Below, in pieces: positions 37,529-46,186 of a stretch of DNA of 64,000 nt. The first letter of the stretch is position 1. The number at the start of each line of letters is the position of its first letter. The DNA lies in contig NZ_CP144906.1 of assembly GCF_036699995.1 (NCBI RefSeq), positions 3,855,001 through 3,919,000 on the forward strand. Reading direction: 5' to 3'. Origin of the DNA: Clostridium beijerinckii (GTDB lineage: Bacteria > Bacillota > Clostridia > Clostridiales > Clostridiaceae). The notes under the pieces were generated by a model, which was not told the origin of the DNA, made no database searches, and worked only from the letters and a program-made list of their open reading frames with translations. Made by a program: the position numbers and the translations under genes.

Positions 37529-38064
37529 ACTTTATACCTCTTTTTCAGTTATATTTTTTATAAAGAATAGGATGTAGTCTTAAAATACATCTTATAACCT
37601 AATCCTACTAAATAAATTTGCGTAACTATATCATTTTGTATAATTAATTATAAGTTCTTTATTTAATACACATCTTTGATTAAAAAAATTATAACATAAA
37701 CCAATGATACTTTTAATATCATTGGTTTATGTCTTAGTATTTGATCATGTTCTATTTTTTTAGCAAAGACTTCTCTCTTTTTAGATTCCGCCCTAAATCA
37801 TTTAACTTTCTACAATTTTGTTCTCTCTTCAAACTTCTTATATCTCAATATAAAAACTGTTCTTCTATCTTAAATCACATAAAAATCCAGATTTTTTTTG
37901 AACCTACAGCCTTCTAACCCGCATTATTCAAGCATATTCTTCACCATATTTATGGTAAAGAATATTAGAATATAGTGATTCTACTGACTCATTTTTATTT
38001 AGAATCTGAATTAAAGAAAACTCGTAAAACATCTGTCCACTACATTTAACTCTGTATTATACTT
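37529..38064. other. Gene-free region with two hairpins
   Basis: No open frame of note is seen. The region holds the strong hairpin at 37694-37732 and a second at 37934-37965 (ATATTCTT, ACCAT pairing with ATGGT, AAGAATAT). Confidence 0.55.
37694..37738. terminator. 16-bp perfect hairpin
   Basis: ACATAAACCAATGATA pairs perfectly with TATCATTGGTTTATGT around a 7-base loop, preceded by an A-run. It looks like a terminator, although no gene ends immediately next to it. Confidence 0.6.
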
Positions 38065-38931
38065 TTAACTCAAGAAGACCTTATTATCATTATTAATATT
38101 TGACATTTGTATTTGATAGTCTTCTAATGATATATGTCCTCCAGCAAATTTATTTTCTAGTATTGTCATCTTTTCAGTCTTTGTTAAAACTCTTTCACTG
38201 TCTATGTTAATAGCATCTTCTTCACCTTCTAGTGGAGTTAATATATGATTTAATTTATCATATGCTTCAAAATACCTAAGCCCAAATATTCTCTGTGAAG
38301 CTGCATTTATATGAATACCATCAGGATTAGCTGTTAAGCCTGATGCTGTTACGAAATAACAATTCTTGTGGCCTTTGGCAAACTCTAAGAGTTCCTCATT
38401 TACTTTAGGGTATTCTGGAAAATACGCACCTAAAAATCCACTTCCTAAATAATCTCCAATTTCACCTATAATAATAGGAATATCTGGCTCACCAAGCTCT
38501 CTACGAAATGCATCAACAATTACTGAAAACTTTTTATTATAAACCTTGTAAAGCCCTGAAAGAGAATCACTTTCACCTTGATGCCATAGAATTCCCTTAA
38601 GCTTACTACTTTCTTTAGCAAGTTTTGCTTGTAATATAGCATGTTTGAATAATGGACCATCCACTGACCAATCATCTAAACTTGTACCACCATCAGCACA
38701 AGGTATTAAACCTATTTCTTCATCTTTATTTTTTCTACACCATGCAGCAGCAAAAGAAGCCGCCGGACCAATGCCAGAATAAGGTCTATCATAGTTTATA
38801 GGCTCCGTCATTATTTGCCATATCCCATTACGCATTACCTTTATACGTTCATTGCAAATTAGTGGAACATCTTTTAAAAATCCTCGGCCAGCCATGTTTG
38901 ATTGACCAACCATTAAAAACGAATTTATCAT
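38065..38931 (-). CDS. SGNH-type carbohydrate esterase (SASA domain)
   Basis: This 288-residue protein has the SGNH-fold sialate O-acetylesterase/CE6-like domain: nucleophile in GQSNMAG (Ser11), HQGES and the final NPDGIHINAAS with aspartate and histidine. These enzymes remove acetyl groups from sugars or xylan. There is no signal peptide, so the substrate is intracellular. The ATG at 38931 follows AAGGAGG; the frame to 38958 would include that site. No partner genes adjoin it. Confidence 0.88.
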   Translation of the reverse strand: MINSFLMVGQSNMAGRGFLKDVPLICNERIKVMRNGIWQIMTEPINYDRPYSGIGPAASFAAAWCRKNKDEEIGLIPCADGGTSLDDWSVDGPLFKHAILQAKLAKESSKLKGILWHQGESDSLSGLYKVYNKKFSVIVDAFRRELGEPDIPIIIGEIGDYLGSGFLGAYFPEYPKVNEELLEFAKGHKNCYFVTASGLTANPDGIHINAASQRIFGLRYFEAYDKLNHILTPLEGEEDAINIDSERVLTKTEKMTILENKFAGGHISLEDYQIQMSNINNDNKVFLS

Positions 38932-39418
38932 AATTATCTTTTCCTCCTTGTTTATCAATCCACTTTCTAGACTACACTTTAATTTTATTAATCGACCTAT
39001 GTACTAACTGATAAATCTTCGAAATTCCTTAAAATCGAGGTTTATTAATTATCATATTAGATTTATTATTTGAACATATGCATATAGCTAAAGTCTTTAT
39101 TATTATAGACTTTGTACTTGAAGATAATAAAATATTAGCCTTTGATAAATAATGCAAACATTAGTGCAAGCCTAGGTTATTATTTAAAATGTATGTGGAT
39201 TTTGTTATTGATATTATTTATTCTAAATAGAAATATCAATCTTAGTATTTGCTTAATTACTACTAAAGCATGCTTTTATTTTATGATTTTCTGATCTAAT
39301 ATAATAGCCTTAAGAATAGTTATAATTATTCTTTCCTAAAGAATAACAAAATCGCAGGTCAATATTTTCTTCTATCATCTTTTAAAAGTTCCCCTTCAAA
39401 ATCAGCCTTTCTCATAAT

Positions 39419-39445
39419 TTATCCCCTCAAGTGATACAATATCCA
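39419..39445. repeat. Dispersed repeat segment, copy A
   Basis: TTATCCCCTCAAG, then a variable part, then TACAATATCCA. It matches 24 of 27 bases with 52034-52060. Confidence 0.5.
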
Positions 39446-39470
39446 CAGATTTTCCAATATGGTTTTCTAG

Positions 39471-39530
39471 AGAATAAAAAATGCCTATAGATTAAACACT
39501 TTTTTCATGTGTCTATTCCATAGGCATAAT
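39471..39530 (-). terminator. Terminator of the CD3324-family gene
   Basis: ATGCCTAT (39481-39488) pairs with ATAGGCAT (39520-39527), with ACAC/GTGT inside; TTTTTTA follows on the minus strand. Confidence 0.7.
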
Positions 39531-39547
39531 TTTAGATATCTCTTGTT

Positions 39548-39805
39548 TTATTTATTCACTATTTTTCTTACTGAATCATATGATAAACAATATTTATCGG
39601 CAATATTAGTTATTGTCGCTCCATTTTTATATTGATTGATTATTTCACTATTACGTTTCTTATAATATTCTCTTGAACCACTATTTTCTCCCCACTTTCG
39701 TTTTTTTCTAGAAGCAGGAATATATAACAATTCTCCATCTACATAATTTAAAATTTCATTCAATAATTCTTTTGGAAGCACATCTGCTGCATTGATATAT
39801 TTCAT
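39548..39805 (-). CDS. CD3324-family small DNA-binding protein
   Basis: This 85-residue protein matches the CD3324 family, related to Mor-type transcription activators. It has an N-terminal helical part (VLPKELLNEILNYVDGELLYIP), the conserved WGENSGSREYYKKRN and a C-terminal helix-turn-helix (ATITNIADKYCLSYDSVRKIV). It is probably a transcription regulator. No phage genes are near, so the Mor likeness does not indicate a prophage. GGAG precedes the ATG. Confidence 0.85.
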   Translation of the reverse strand: MKYINAADVLPKELLNEILNYVDGELLYIPASRKKRKWGENSGSREYYKKRNSEIINQYKNGATITNIADKYCLSYDSVRKIVNK

Positions 39806-40188
39806 GCTCCTACCCCTTTACTTAATTAATAAATAAAGTGCAGAATCAGCAGCTAATGCAACTTTTTATCCCACGCAGTTTGTTGCATTTCTACTATTCT
39901 GCATGGGCATAAGCACTCTGTAAGTTATTTTCATTTTTTAAATTTATAAACATACCTACCACCTCCAAAGTCCTATAAAATGATATATATGAGTATAACA
40001 TAATTAATCTTTAAATCCAATGTCTGAACACTTCAATTTTTTAGAAGTCTATCTCATCAAGTTTTATTTTCTCATTTTTGACTTCTTTAGAATCAATGTT
40101 ATAGTCAAATGAATATTGATCCTTGGTAATAATTTTTTTAAGTTTCCACTTGTCTATTCGGTAATCTCAATTTATAGCCTCTTCTCCG
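39806..40188. other. Gene-free region before the rph stop
   Basis: No gene, RNA or clear terminator was recognised. Confidence 0.5.
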
Positions 40189-42801
40189 CTATAAAATTTC
40201 TACATAACCTTCTGTACCATTTACACGAATCCACTCTCCATCTTTTATCAGTTTGGTAGCATCCTCTACTCCTACAACTGCTGGTAATCCATATTCACGT
40301 GCTATAACAGCTCCATGAGTCATGAGTCCCCCAATTTCAGTAACTAGACCTTTTATTGATACAAATAATGGTGTCCAGCTAGGGTCTGTAAATGATGTGA
40401 CTAATATATCTCCAGCTTCTAACACAGCATCTTCCATGTTTAAGATTACGCGTGCTCTTCCTTCTATGACCCCAGAAGAAACAGGTAGCCCTGGAATCGC
40501 GCCAGCTGGAATATTTTCTCGCTTGTATTTACCTGTAATAATTTCACCATCAGAGGTCATAACACGTGGTGGTGTTAGCTTTTCATTTAATTTATGTTCT
40601 TCTTTACGCTTAATTATAATATCATAATCAAGTTCATTTGCGTGTACTACTTCACGAAGTTCTTCTAAAGTAAGGTAATAAATATCTTCTTTTTTATGAA
40701 TAACGCCATCTTGTACGAGTCGTTCCGCTTCTTTCATTAAAGCCTGCTTATAAACAAAATATCGGCTAATCATGCCATATTTTGGGTATTCGCGATAACC
40801 TATAAAATTCCTGATCAAGTCGATATTTCGTTTTGTCTCTTTGGCCTTTTCTTCACCATCAGGTAACTCTCTTAGGCGACTTAATAACTCTTGTTCTTTA
40901 TTCAAAGCTTCCTGTCGCCCTTGCTCAAATTTCTTTTTGCCAGCACTCGGCTCAAAGTTTTTGATATTGCTTAAAATCATAGGGACAAGTGTAATTGGTT
41001 TTTCGCTGAATCGAGTTCTAGTAATGTCGATTTCTCCACTGCAGCGCATTCCAAATTTCCTAAGATAAGACAAGATTGCATCCCTTGTTTCCTTCCCACC
41101 ATGAAATTTAATCACTTCATCTAAAAAGTTATCATCTTTTACATGCTGCAAAAAATCAACTATTTCTGGATAAGGACGTATCACATCTGCCACATCCATT
41201 AATTCTAGACCCATTTCCGAAGTAATATTGTTTGGTACAGATTGAGAAAGGATATCGGCTGCATTTTTTTCACCTAACCACTCGTTCATCTTTTCATTAA
41301 TCCAAAGCGAAGCATTTATAGCAGACATAAATACAGCTGTACTTTGTGGATCAAATAAAATTCTCTTTAACTCATTCGTATCTTCTAGAATAAAATCAAT
41401 TAAATCTACCCCTGATTTCTTTTGGATATTTTGTTTTAACTCCTCTATGGATGATTGAGTCTTCTTAATCAGCTCAGAAACGATTGTCGGATCCAATTCC
41501 TTTTGTGGCTCTGAACCTGCAGCTGAGATACTTTTATTCCTTTTAATGTCACTCTGTTCCTCTTTATCATTTGGTAAGCATTTTATGAAATCTCGCTCTA
41601 TTATGGTCATAATTGCGTCTTCTGTGAGAGGTTCAAGTTGTTTCATATTATTTAATAAGTTTTTTCTGCCATCTGGTGAAGCCAGCATTGGTGCCACATC
41701 AACAAAAAATCTTCCACCAGCCTTAAACCATCGGCCGAAAGATATCAACTCCTTTAAAGACATTCCGAGTGGCATCAAAGGATCGGTCATCATTTGTTGA
41801 TGTCCCACAGATAAATATACATGTTTTTTTTCATTATTAGCTTCAGGAATTGGATATAAAGTAGTAATTGGTCGGCTCTGAACAATATAAAATGTATCGT
41901 GAGCCAAACACCATTCTATGTCTTGTGGGCAGCCAAAATGCTCTTCAATTCTTCTCCCCATATGTGTAAGTTTCAAAATCTGTTCATTTGTCAGCACTTG
42001 ACTATTTTGAATTTCAGGCTCAATCTCCAACTTTTCGGTACCACCATCTTTTAAAGAATAGATACCTAGCTTCTTAGTAGATATTTTCTTATCTACTATT
42101 TTATCATTGCGTACTCTATAATTATCAGCATTCACTAATCCAGAAACCAAGGCTTCCCCTAACCCAAAGCTTGCATCAATGGACACCAATTTTCTATTAC
42201 AAGTAACAGGATCAGCAGTAAACAAAATTCCTGCCGCCTTAGGGAATACCATCTTCTGAACAACCACAGAAAGGTGCACTTTATTGTGGTCAAATCCGTT
42301 TTGAATACGATAAATTACTGCTCTCTCTGTAAACAGTGATGCCAAGCACTTTCTGATATGTTTTAAAATTGATTCCTTTCCAATAATATTTAAATACGTA
42401 TCCTGCTGACCTGCAAAAGAAGCTGTCGGCAAATCCTCTGCGGTTGCACTAGAACGTACGGCATATGAATCTTTTTCACCAAGTCTTAATATAGATCTTG
42501 CAATCTCTTCGTTAATAACCTCAGGTATAGTTATCCCTTCAATTACCTTGCGAATTTCACTGCTAATTTCTCTTATTTTTTCTATGTCTTCTACTCCAAA
42601 ATGCGATAATTCATCTAATAAACCTTTAAGTTCTTCATTATTTTCAGTTATTTTTTTATACGCTTCTGTTGTAACACAAAAACCTTCTGGTACTAAAATT
42701 TCAGTAATTCTAGATAATTCTCCTAGATTAGCGCCTTTCCCTCCAACCATGGAAATCTTTGTTTTATCAATCTCCTGAAAGCTAAGTACATATGAATTCA
42801 T
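40189..42801 (-). CDS. rph: Rifampicin phosphotransferase
   Basis: This 870-residue enzyme is of the RPH type. The ATP-grasp domain (residues 1-320) opens SYVLSFQEIDKTKISMVGGKGANLGEL and includes YAVRSSATAEDLPTASFAGQQ. A central rifamycin-binding domain follows. The C-terminal swivelling His domain carries GGLMTHGAVIAREYGLPAVVG with the phospho-carrier histidine at about residue 825. It is too short and lacks the PEP-binding domain of PEP synthase. RPH uses ATP to phosphorylate rifamycins, giving resistance. The ATG at 42801 suits GGGG spacing. A structured leader lies upstream. Confidence 0.9.
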   Translation of the reverse strand: MNSYVLSFQEIDKTKISMVGGKGANLGELSRITEILVPEGFCVTTEAYKKITENNEELKGLLDELSHFGVEDIEKIREISSEIRKVIEGITIPEVINEEIARSILRLGEKDSYAVRSSATAEDLPTASFAGQQDTYLNIIGKESILKHIRKCLASLFTERAVIYRIQNGFDHNKVHLSVVVQKMVFPKAAGILFTADPVTCNRKLVSIDASFGLGEALVSGLVNADNYRVRNDKIVDKKISTKKLGIYSLKDGGTEKLEIEPEIQNSQVLTNEQILKLTHMGRRIEEHFGCPQDIEWCLAHDTFYIVQSRPITTLYPIPEANNEKKHVYLSVGHQQMMTDPLMPLGMSLKELISFGRWFKAGGRFFVDVAPMLASPDGRKNLLNNMKQLEPLTEDAIMTIIERDFIKCLPNDKEEQSDIKRNKSISAAGSEPQKELDPTIVSELIKKTQSSIEELKQNIQKKSGVDLIDFILEDTNELKRILFDPQSTAVFMSAINASLWINEKMNEWLGEKNAADILSQSVPNNITSEMGLELMDVADVIRPYPEIVDFLQHVKDDNFLDEVIKFHGGKETRDAILSYLRKFGMRCSGEIDITRTRFSEKPITLVPMILSNIKNFEPSAGKKKFEQGRQEALNKEQELLSRLRELPDGEEKAKETKRNIDLIRNFIGYREYPKYGMISRYFVYKQALMKEAERLVQDGVIHKKEDIYYLTLEELREVVHANELDYDIIIKRKEEHKLNEKLTPPRVMTSDGEIITGKYKRENIPAGAIPGLPVSSGVIEGRARVILNMEDAVLEAGDILVTSFTDPSWTPLFVSIKGLVTEIGGLMTHGAVIAREYGLPAVVGVEDATKLIKDGEWIRVNGTEGYVEIL

Positions 42802-42966
42802 ACACATTCCCCTTCCTCTTTTAAGTCGGAACCCTGAGTAGTTTAATTCACTTGCTCACCCGCTTATACTTCCGTTAAAACCATTTAAACTTTTAATATA
42901 TTTTCTATATACGGGTGAAGCAGTTTTCTACGAAGTGATTCTGTTCCTATGATACACAGAATAAGC
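42802..42966 (-). promoter_or_regulatory. Structured leader of rph
   Basis: The minus-strand leader of about 165 bases can fold extensively. A first hairpin joins ATTCTG and ACAGAAT. Then AATCACTT and GCTTCACCCG on the 5' side pair with CGGGTGAGC and AAGTGAATT near 42846-42862, enclosing about 50 bases with an 11-base one-sided bulge. A possible six-codon frame (MVLTEV) lies inside. No T-run terminator is present, so any control may act on translation. Confidence 0.45.
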
Positions 42967-42970
42967 ACAT

Positions 42971-42999
42971 ATTATAAGCCTGTTATTTAAAAATTTCAT
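42971..42999 (-). promoter_or_regulatory. Probable rph promoter
   Basis: On the minus strand a perfect -10 TATAAT (42971-42976) lies 17 bases after ATGAAA (42994-42999), a 4/6 match to -35. Confidence 0.55.
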
Positions 43000-43073
43000 A
43001 TGGTATAATAAAGTTGAGGGGAATAGTTGATTTTTATAAATTAAAACATTTCACTCCTAGAAATTACTACTTT

Positions 43074-43898
43074 TTACTGCCATGTGATTTCTAAAGGATT
43101 TCTATCTACCAGTCTTTTAAAATTATAAAGTGGATAACCTACTAATAGTGCACCTGTTACTACCCTATCTTTAGAAATATTCAGCAATCTTAAAAGAGGT
43201 TCATATTCTGCCATAGAACAATATTCAAATAGTCCTGACCAGCAGGTTCCTAATCCTAATGTTTGTGCATATAATTGCACATATGTTAATGAAAAGTGTG
43301 TATTGTCACGACCAAGTTCTTTTTGTTCTCTTGGAGCTGTTGCAATCACTAAACATGGAACATCTCTTAATATGGTATCTTTGTTATCATTACGATACTG
43401 CTCTATTGTCGAAACAGTATTCTGTACCCACGGTGAATTCTTTAAAACACCATTTTCTATAGATTCCTCCGCCCAGTCAGCTATAATCGAAGTAATTTCA
43501 TGTAGAATCTCATGATTATCAATAACATGATACGAAAGACCTTGAGAGTTGCAAGCTGTTGGTGCAAATCTAGCTATATTAAGAAGTTCACTAATTATAT
43601 CTCGAGATACATCCCTTTTCTGAAATGTTCGAATAGATCTTCTTGATCTAAGAAAAGTGGCCGCAATATCTGAATCTATTAACTTTTCTTTTTGTATTTG
43701 CACTTGATTATCTAATGGAGTTTTTGTGCTGTCTAAAGCACCATTGGGACAAATAGCTACGCAATGACCACATTCAATACAAAGATCCTTGTCTACTTTA
43801 GGTCCTAAATCACTCATCACCAATGTTCCTCTACATATTTTCACACACAGACCACATTTGGTGCATTTTTCAGAATTAACTTTAATAAAATTATTCAT
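43074..43898 (-). CDS. Ferredoxin-nitroreductase fusion protein
   Basis: This 274-residue protein has two 4Fe-4S clusters at the N-terminus (Cys12/15/18/22 and Cys40/43/46/50). An FMN-dependent nitroreductase domain follows (RRSIRTFQKRDVSRDIISELLNIARFAPTACNSQG, then QTLGLGTCWSGLF). Electrons pass from ferredoxin-type clusters to flavin and then to a nitro or quinone-like substrate, still unknown. It may be controlled by the operator at 44132, which faces it across a decayed gene fragment. GGAG precedes the start. Confidence 0.92.
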   Translation of the reverse strand: MNNFIKVNSEKCTKCGLCVKICRGTLVMSDLGPKVDKDLCIECGHCVAICPNGALDSTKTPLDNQVQIQKEKLIDSDIAATFLRSRRSIRTFQKRDVSRDIISELLNIARFAPTACNSQGLSYHVIDNHEILHEITSIIADWAEESIENGVLKNSPWVQNTVSTIEQYRNDNKDTILRDVPCLVIATAPREQKELGRDNTHFSLTYVQLYAQTLGLGTCWSGLFEYCSMAEYEPLLRLLNISKDRVVTGALLVGYPLYNFKRLVDRNPLEITWQ

Positions 43899-43933
43899 AC
43901 AATTCTCTCCTTCATCGTATTGTTTTACTTAAT

Positions 43934-44077
43934 TTATATATTTTTAGGAAACAATATTTCTAAGCTAGCCACCATTCCCTTTAATATAGTGAAATGAAAA
44001 TCTAATAATAGAATATCTGGAAGTCCAGTTTTATCAAAATCACCATCTATTTTAGCTGTAGCAACCGTTATGTAATA
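43934..44077 (-). pseudogene. C-terminal remnant of an unknown gene
   Basis: A start-less open frame of 47 codons reads well as protein: ITVATAKIDGDFDKTGLPDI, then LLLDFHFTILKGMVASLEIL before a stop. It begins right after an in-frame stop and has no ribosome binding site for its only internal ATG. I do not recognise the family. It probably is what remains of a gene once driven by the 44132 operator. Confidence 0.35.
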
Positions 44078-44131
44078 CTATTTCTCTAATGATTATTTTA
44101 TATAATCGATCTTTCTAACTATAACAAGCAT

Positions 44132-44155
44132 AACCTGACCACATTATGTCAAGTT
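44132..44155 (-). promoter_or_regulatory. Operator copy 1, facing the nitroreductase
   Basis: On the minus strand this 24-base site reads AACTTGACATAATG, then TGGTCAGGTT; it matches copy 2 at 20 of 24 positions. Its half-sites AACTTGAC and GTCAGGTT form an imperfect inverted repeat. A -10-like TATAGT begins 23 bases after the TTGACA. Confidence 0.6.
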
Positions 44156-44342
44156 ATAATCGCTGAATCAAAATGAATAAAATCCGCTGTATAACTAAGA
44201 AAATAAAATCACATAATATTGCATAATGTTATCAAATTAGAATTCCTATTTACCCACTTTCCAAAAGATAAAAGTATTAAATTATATGATACGACCTATC
44301 TCCCTATAATGATTTTGCTTAAGTAAATAAATACCATTCCAA

Positions 44343-44366
44343 AACTTGACGTGATGTCGTCAAGTT
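44343..44366 (+). promoter_or_regulatory. Operator copy 2, upstream of SDR
   Basis: AACTTGACG and CGTCAAGTT form a perfect 9-base inverted repeat (10 with the flanking A/T) around TGATGT. A possible promoter, TTTACT-17 bases-TAGATA (44365-44393), overlaps its right end. Alternatively TATACT lies 23 bases after TTGACG, the same offset as in copy 1. Confidence 0.7.
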
Positions 44367-44422
44367 TACTTAATTATACTGATTAAGTAGATAAACTTAT
44401 TTAAAGGGAGGTATTTTTAATT

Positions 44423-45220
44423 ATGCAAAATACTTTATCATTTGATATTAATAAAGAACTTGAGGGTAAACGCGTACTTGTAACAGGTGGAACTAAAGGT
44501 ATTGGTAGATCAATTGTTAATCGTTTGCTTAATGCGGGTGCAAAAATAATAACAACTGCACGAACTATGCCTAATGATTTGCCAGATTCTATAGGGTTCA
44601 TTCAAGCAAATGTTAGCACACCAGAGGGTGCTGAGAGAATCATTAAAGAGACTCTTGAAAGACTTGGTGGATTAGATATTTTAATAAATAATGTAGGTGG
44701 TTCTTCATCCTCCACTTCTGGAGCATTAAGTTTAAGTGACGACGACTGGTTGCAAGCCTTTAACCAAAATCTTTTTTCAGCTGTACGCTTGGATCGTGGT
44801 TTTCTACCATCTATGATTAAACAACAGAAAGGTGTAATAATTCACATATCATCTATTCAAAGGAGACTACCTGGGATAATGACTATGTCATACTCTGCTG
44901 CTAAAGCAGCTCTAACAAATTACAGCAAAAATCTAGCTACACAGTTTGGTGGAAATGGAATACGAATAAATACAGTTGCTCCAGGTTTTACAGAAACAAA
45001 AGCTGCTGAGCGTCTTATTGAAAGAATGGCACAAAATTCCGGAATTGACTATAATGACGCACGTCAAGAATTAATGGATAACCTTGGCGGCATACCACTT
45101 GGTCGTCCAGCAAAGCCTGAAGAAATCGCTGAACTTGTTGCATTTCTTGTATCAGACAGAGCATCTTATATCACTGGTAGTGAGCATATTATTGATGGCG
45201 GAATAATAAGGACTATATAG
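44423..45220 (+). CDS. Short-chain dehydrogenase/reductase
   Basis: This 265-residue SDR has TGGTKGIG for cofactor binding, NNVGG, HISSIQ with the active serine, and SYSAAKAAL with the catalytic tyrosine and lysine. The C-terminal ASYITGSEHIIDGG is typical of FabG-like enzymes. The substrate is unknown. The perfect inverted repeat just upstream suggests control by a dimeric regulator. The Dabb gene downstream may be part of the same response. GGGAGG precedes the ATG. Confidence 0.92.
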   Translation: MQNTLSFDINKELEGKRVLVTGGTKGIGRSIVNRLLNAGAKIITTARTMPNDLPDSIGFIQANVSTPEGAERIIKETLERLGGLDILINNVGGSSSSTSGALSLSDDDWLQAFNQNLFSAVRLDRGFLPSMIKQQKGVIIHISSIQRRLPGIMTMSYSAAKAALTNYSKNLATQFGGNGIRINTVAPGFTETKAAERLIERMAQNSGIDYNDARQELMDNLGGIPLGRPAKPEEIAELVAFLVSDRASYITGSEHIIDGGIIRTI

Positions 45221-45236
45221 TCTATAAAGACGATCT

Positions 45237-45276
45237 ACTAAATAATTCAACATAGGCCTATTGTATTATTTAGTAA
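45237..45276 (+). terminator. Hairpin after the SDR gene
   Basis: ACTAAATAAT (45237-45246) pairs with ATTATTTAGT (45265-45274), with ATAGG/CCTAT inside. The T-run after it is weak. Confidence 0.55.
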
Positions 45277-45411
45277 TCACTTTATTAGTGTCAAGAACTT
45301 TGTAATCCTTGCTACTCGTAGCAGCTTGCATGTTATGAAGAAAATTCTCTTCTAAATCAATGGTCATTAAATCGCACAAACTACATTAAATATTCTAGGA
45401 GGTAAAATAAT

Positions 45412-45699
45412 ATGATCATAAACAATTTATTATTAAAATTAAAGAATAGAGATACTGATAGTATTAAAAAAACTCAAGAAATTCTTCTAAGCATGAGAGG
45501 AAAAATAGATGTTCTGATAGACATACAGGCAGAAATAAATATTCGTCCTGGTGAAAGTAATTATGATATAATTCTGATTACAAAATTTGCATCATTAGAA
45601 GATTTAGATAAATATCTTATTCATCCAAATCACTTAGAAGTTGCTAAATTTATTGGCAGTGTCTTAGATACACAAGCATCCGTATGTTATAGCTTATAA
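45412..45699 (+). CDS. Dabb-domain (stress-responsive alpha/beta barrel) protein
   Basis: This 95-residue protein matches the Dabb family of dimeric alpha/beta barrels. It opens with a strand (NNLLLKLKNRD), has DIQAEINIRPGESNYDIILIT in the middle and the signature KFASLEDLDKYLIHPNHLEVAKFI. Members bind or transform small hydrophobic ligands, or are induced by stress; function here is unknown. It follows the SDR gene by 191 bases. AGGAGG precedes the ATG. Confidence 0.88.
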   Translation: MIINNLLLKLKNRDTDSIKKTQEILLSMRGKIDVLIDIQAEINIRPGESNYDIILITKFASLEDLDKYLIHPNHLEVAKFIGSVLDTQASVCYSL

Positions 45700-45767
45700 A
45701 TAGTAACACAACTACTTACATTTAAAAATAATAGTTAGTATATTTAATACTAAAATAAGAAACTTAT

Positions 45768-45809
45768 ACCTTCCTAATTATCTTAAAAAAAGTTAATGTA
45801 GGAAGGTTT
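45768..45809 (+). terminator. Terminator of the Dabb gene
   Basis: ACCTTCCTA (45768-45776) pairs with TAGGAAGGT (45799-45807), followed by TTA. Confidence 0.55.
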
Positions 45810-45868
45810 ATTAAAGTTAGAAATTAATTACTAACATATCTTCATTATTAACTTTATAGAAAATATGA

Positions 45869-45905
45869 ATATATATGTTGCAATAATAAATTTACATTTA
45901 AAATT
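45869..45905. repeat. Intergenic repeat, copy 3
   Basis: ATATATATG, then TTGCAATAATAAATTTACAT and TTAAAATTT. See the copies at 13996 and 24869. Confidence 0.4.
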
Positions 45906-46186
45906 TCAGTTAGATAGGCCATAAGTGAAAATCAAAATGTAGAAATCCAATTACAACATATATAGTATTATAGACCATTTAAATTTAAAAGTATGGTTAT
46001 AGTTTTTTGCTTCACCATATAACCTCTAAATGAGAGTAGTATTAAATCCATTATATTCTTAATTTTTACTACTTAAATTACTTTTTGCTATTATTAAACC
46101 ATTCAATTGTTGCTTTTGTTTAATTTAGCTTAAGCTTTTAATCTAATTAAATATATATATTTTTCCTTTATTTCTTCTAACTAAAA

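Larger units (their letters stand above)
38932..39547. other. Long non-coding region
   Basis: Largely AT-rich. It holds the repeat segment at 39419-39445. On the minus strand that segment is followed by a possible 18-codon frame, which starts MRKADFEGEL behind GAGGGG (39406 down to about 39362). I cannot support it as a gene. Confidence 0.45.
43899..44422. other. Divergent regulatory region with gene remnant
   Basis: It contains a coding remnant (43934-44077), two copies of one operator (44132-44155 and 44343-44366) and the SDR promoter. The rest is AT-rich and featureless. Confidence 0.6.
45700..46186. other. Intergenic region with terminator and repeat
   Basis: It holds the hairpin at 45768-45807 and a repeat copy at 45869-45905. 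No gene is seen. Confidence 0.55.

Noticed and set aside
39548..39805. Prophage remnant, because of Mor-like homology.
   Set aside because: CD3324-family genes occur alone in clostridia and no phage genes are near.
40189..42801. Phosphoenolpyruvate synthase.
   Set aside because: The order ATP-grasp, central domain, C-terminal His domain and lack of a PEP-binding domain fit rifampicin phosphotransferase.
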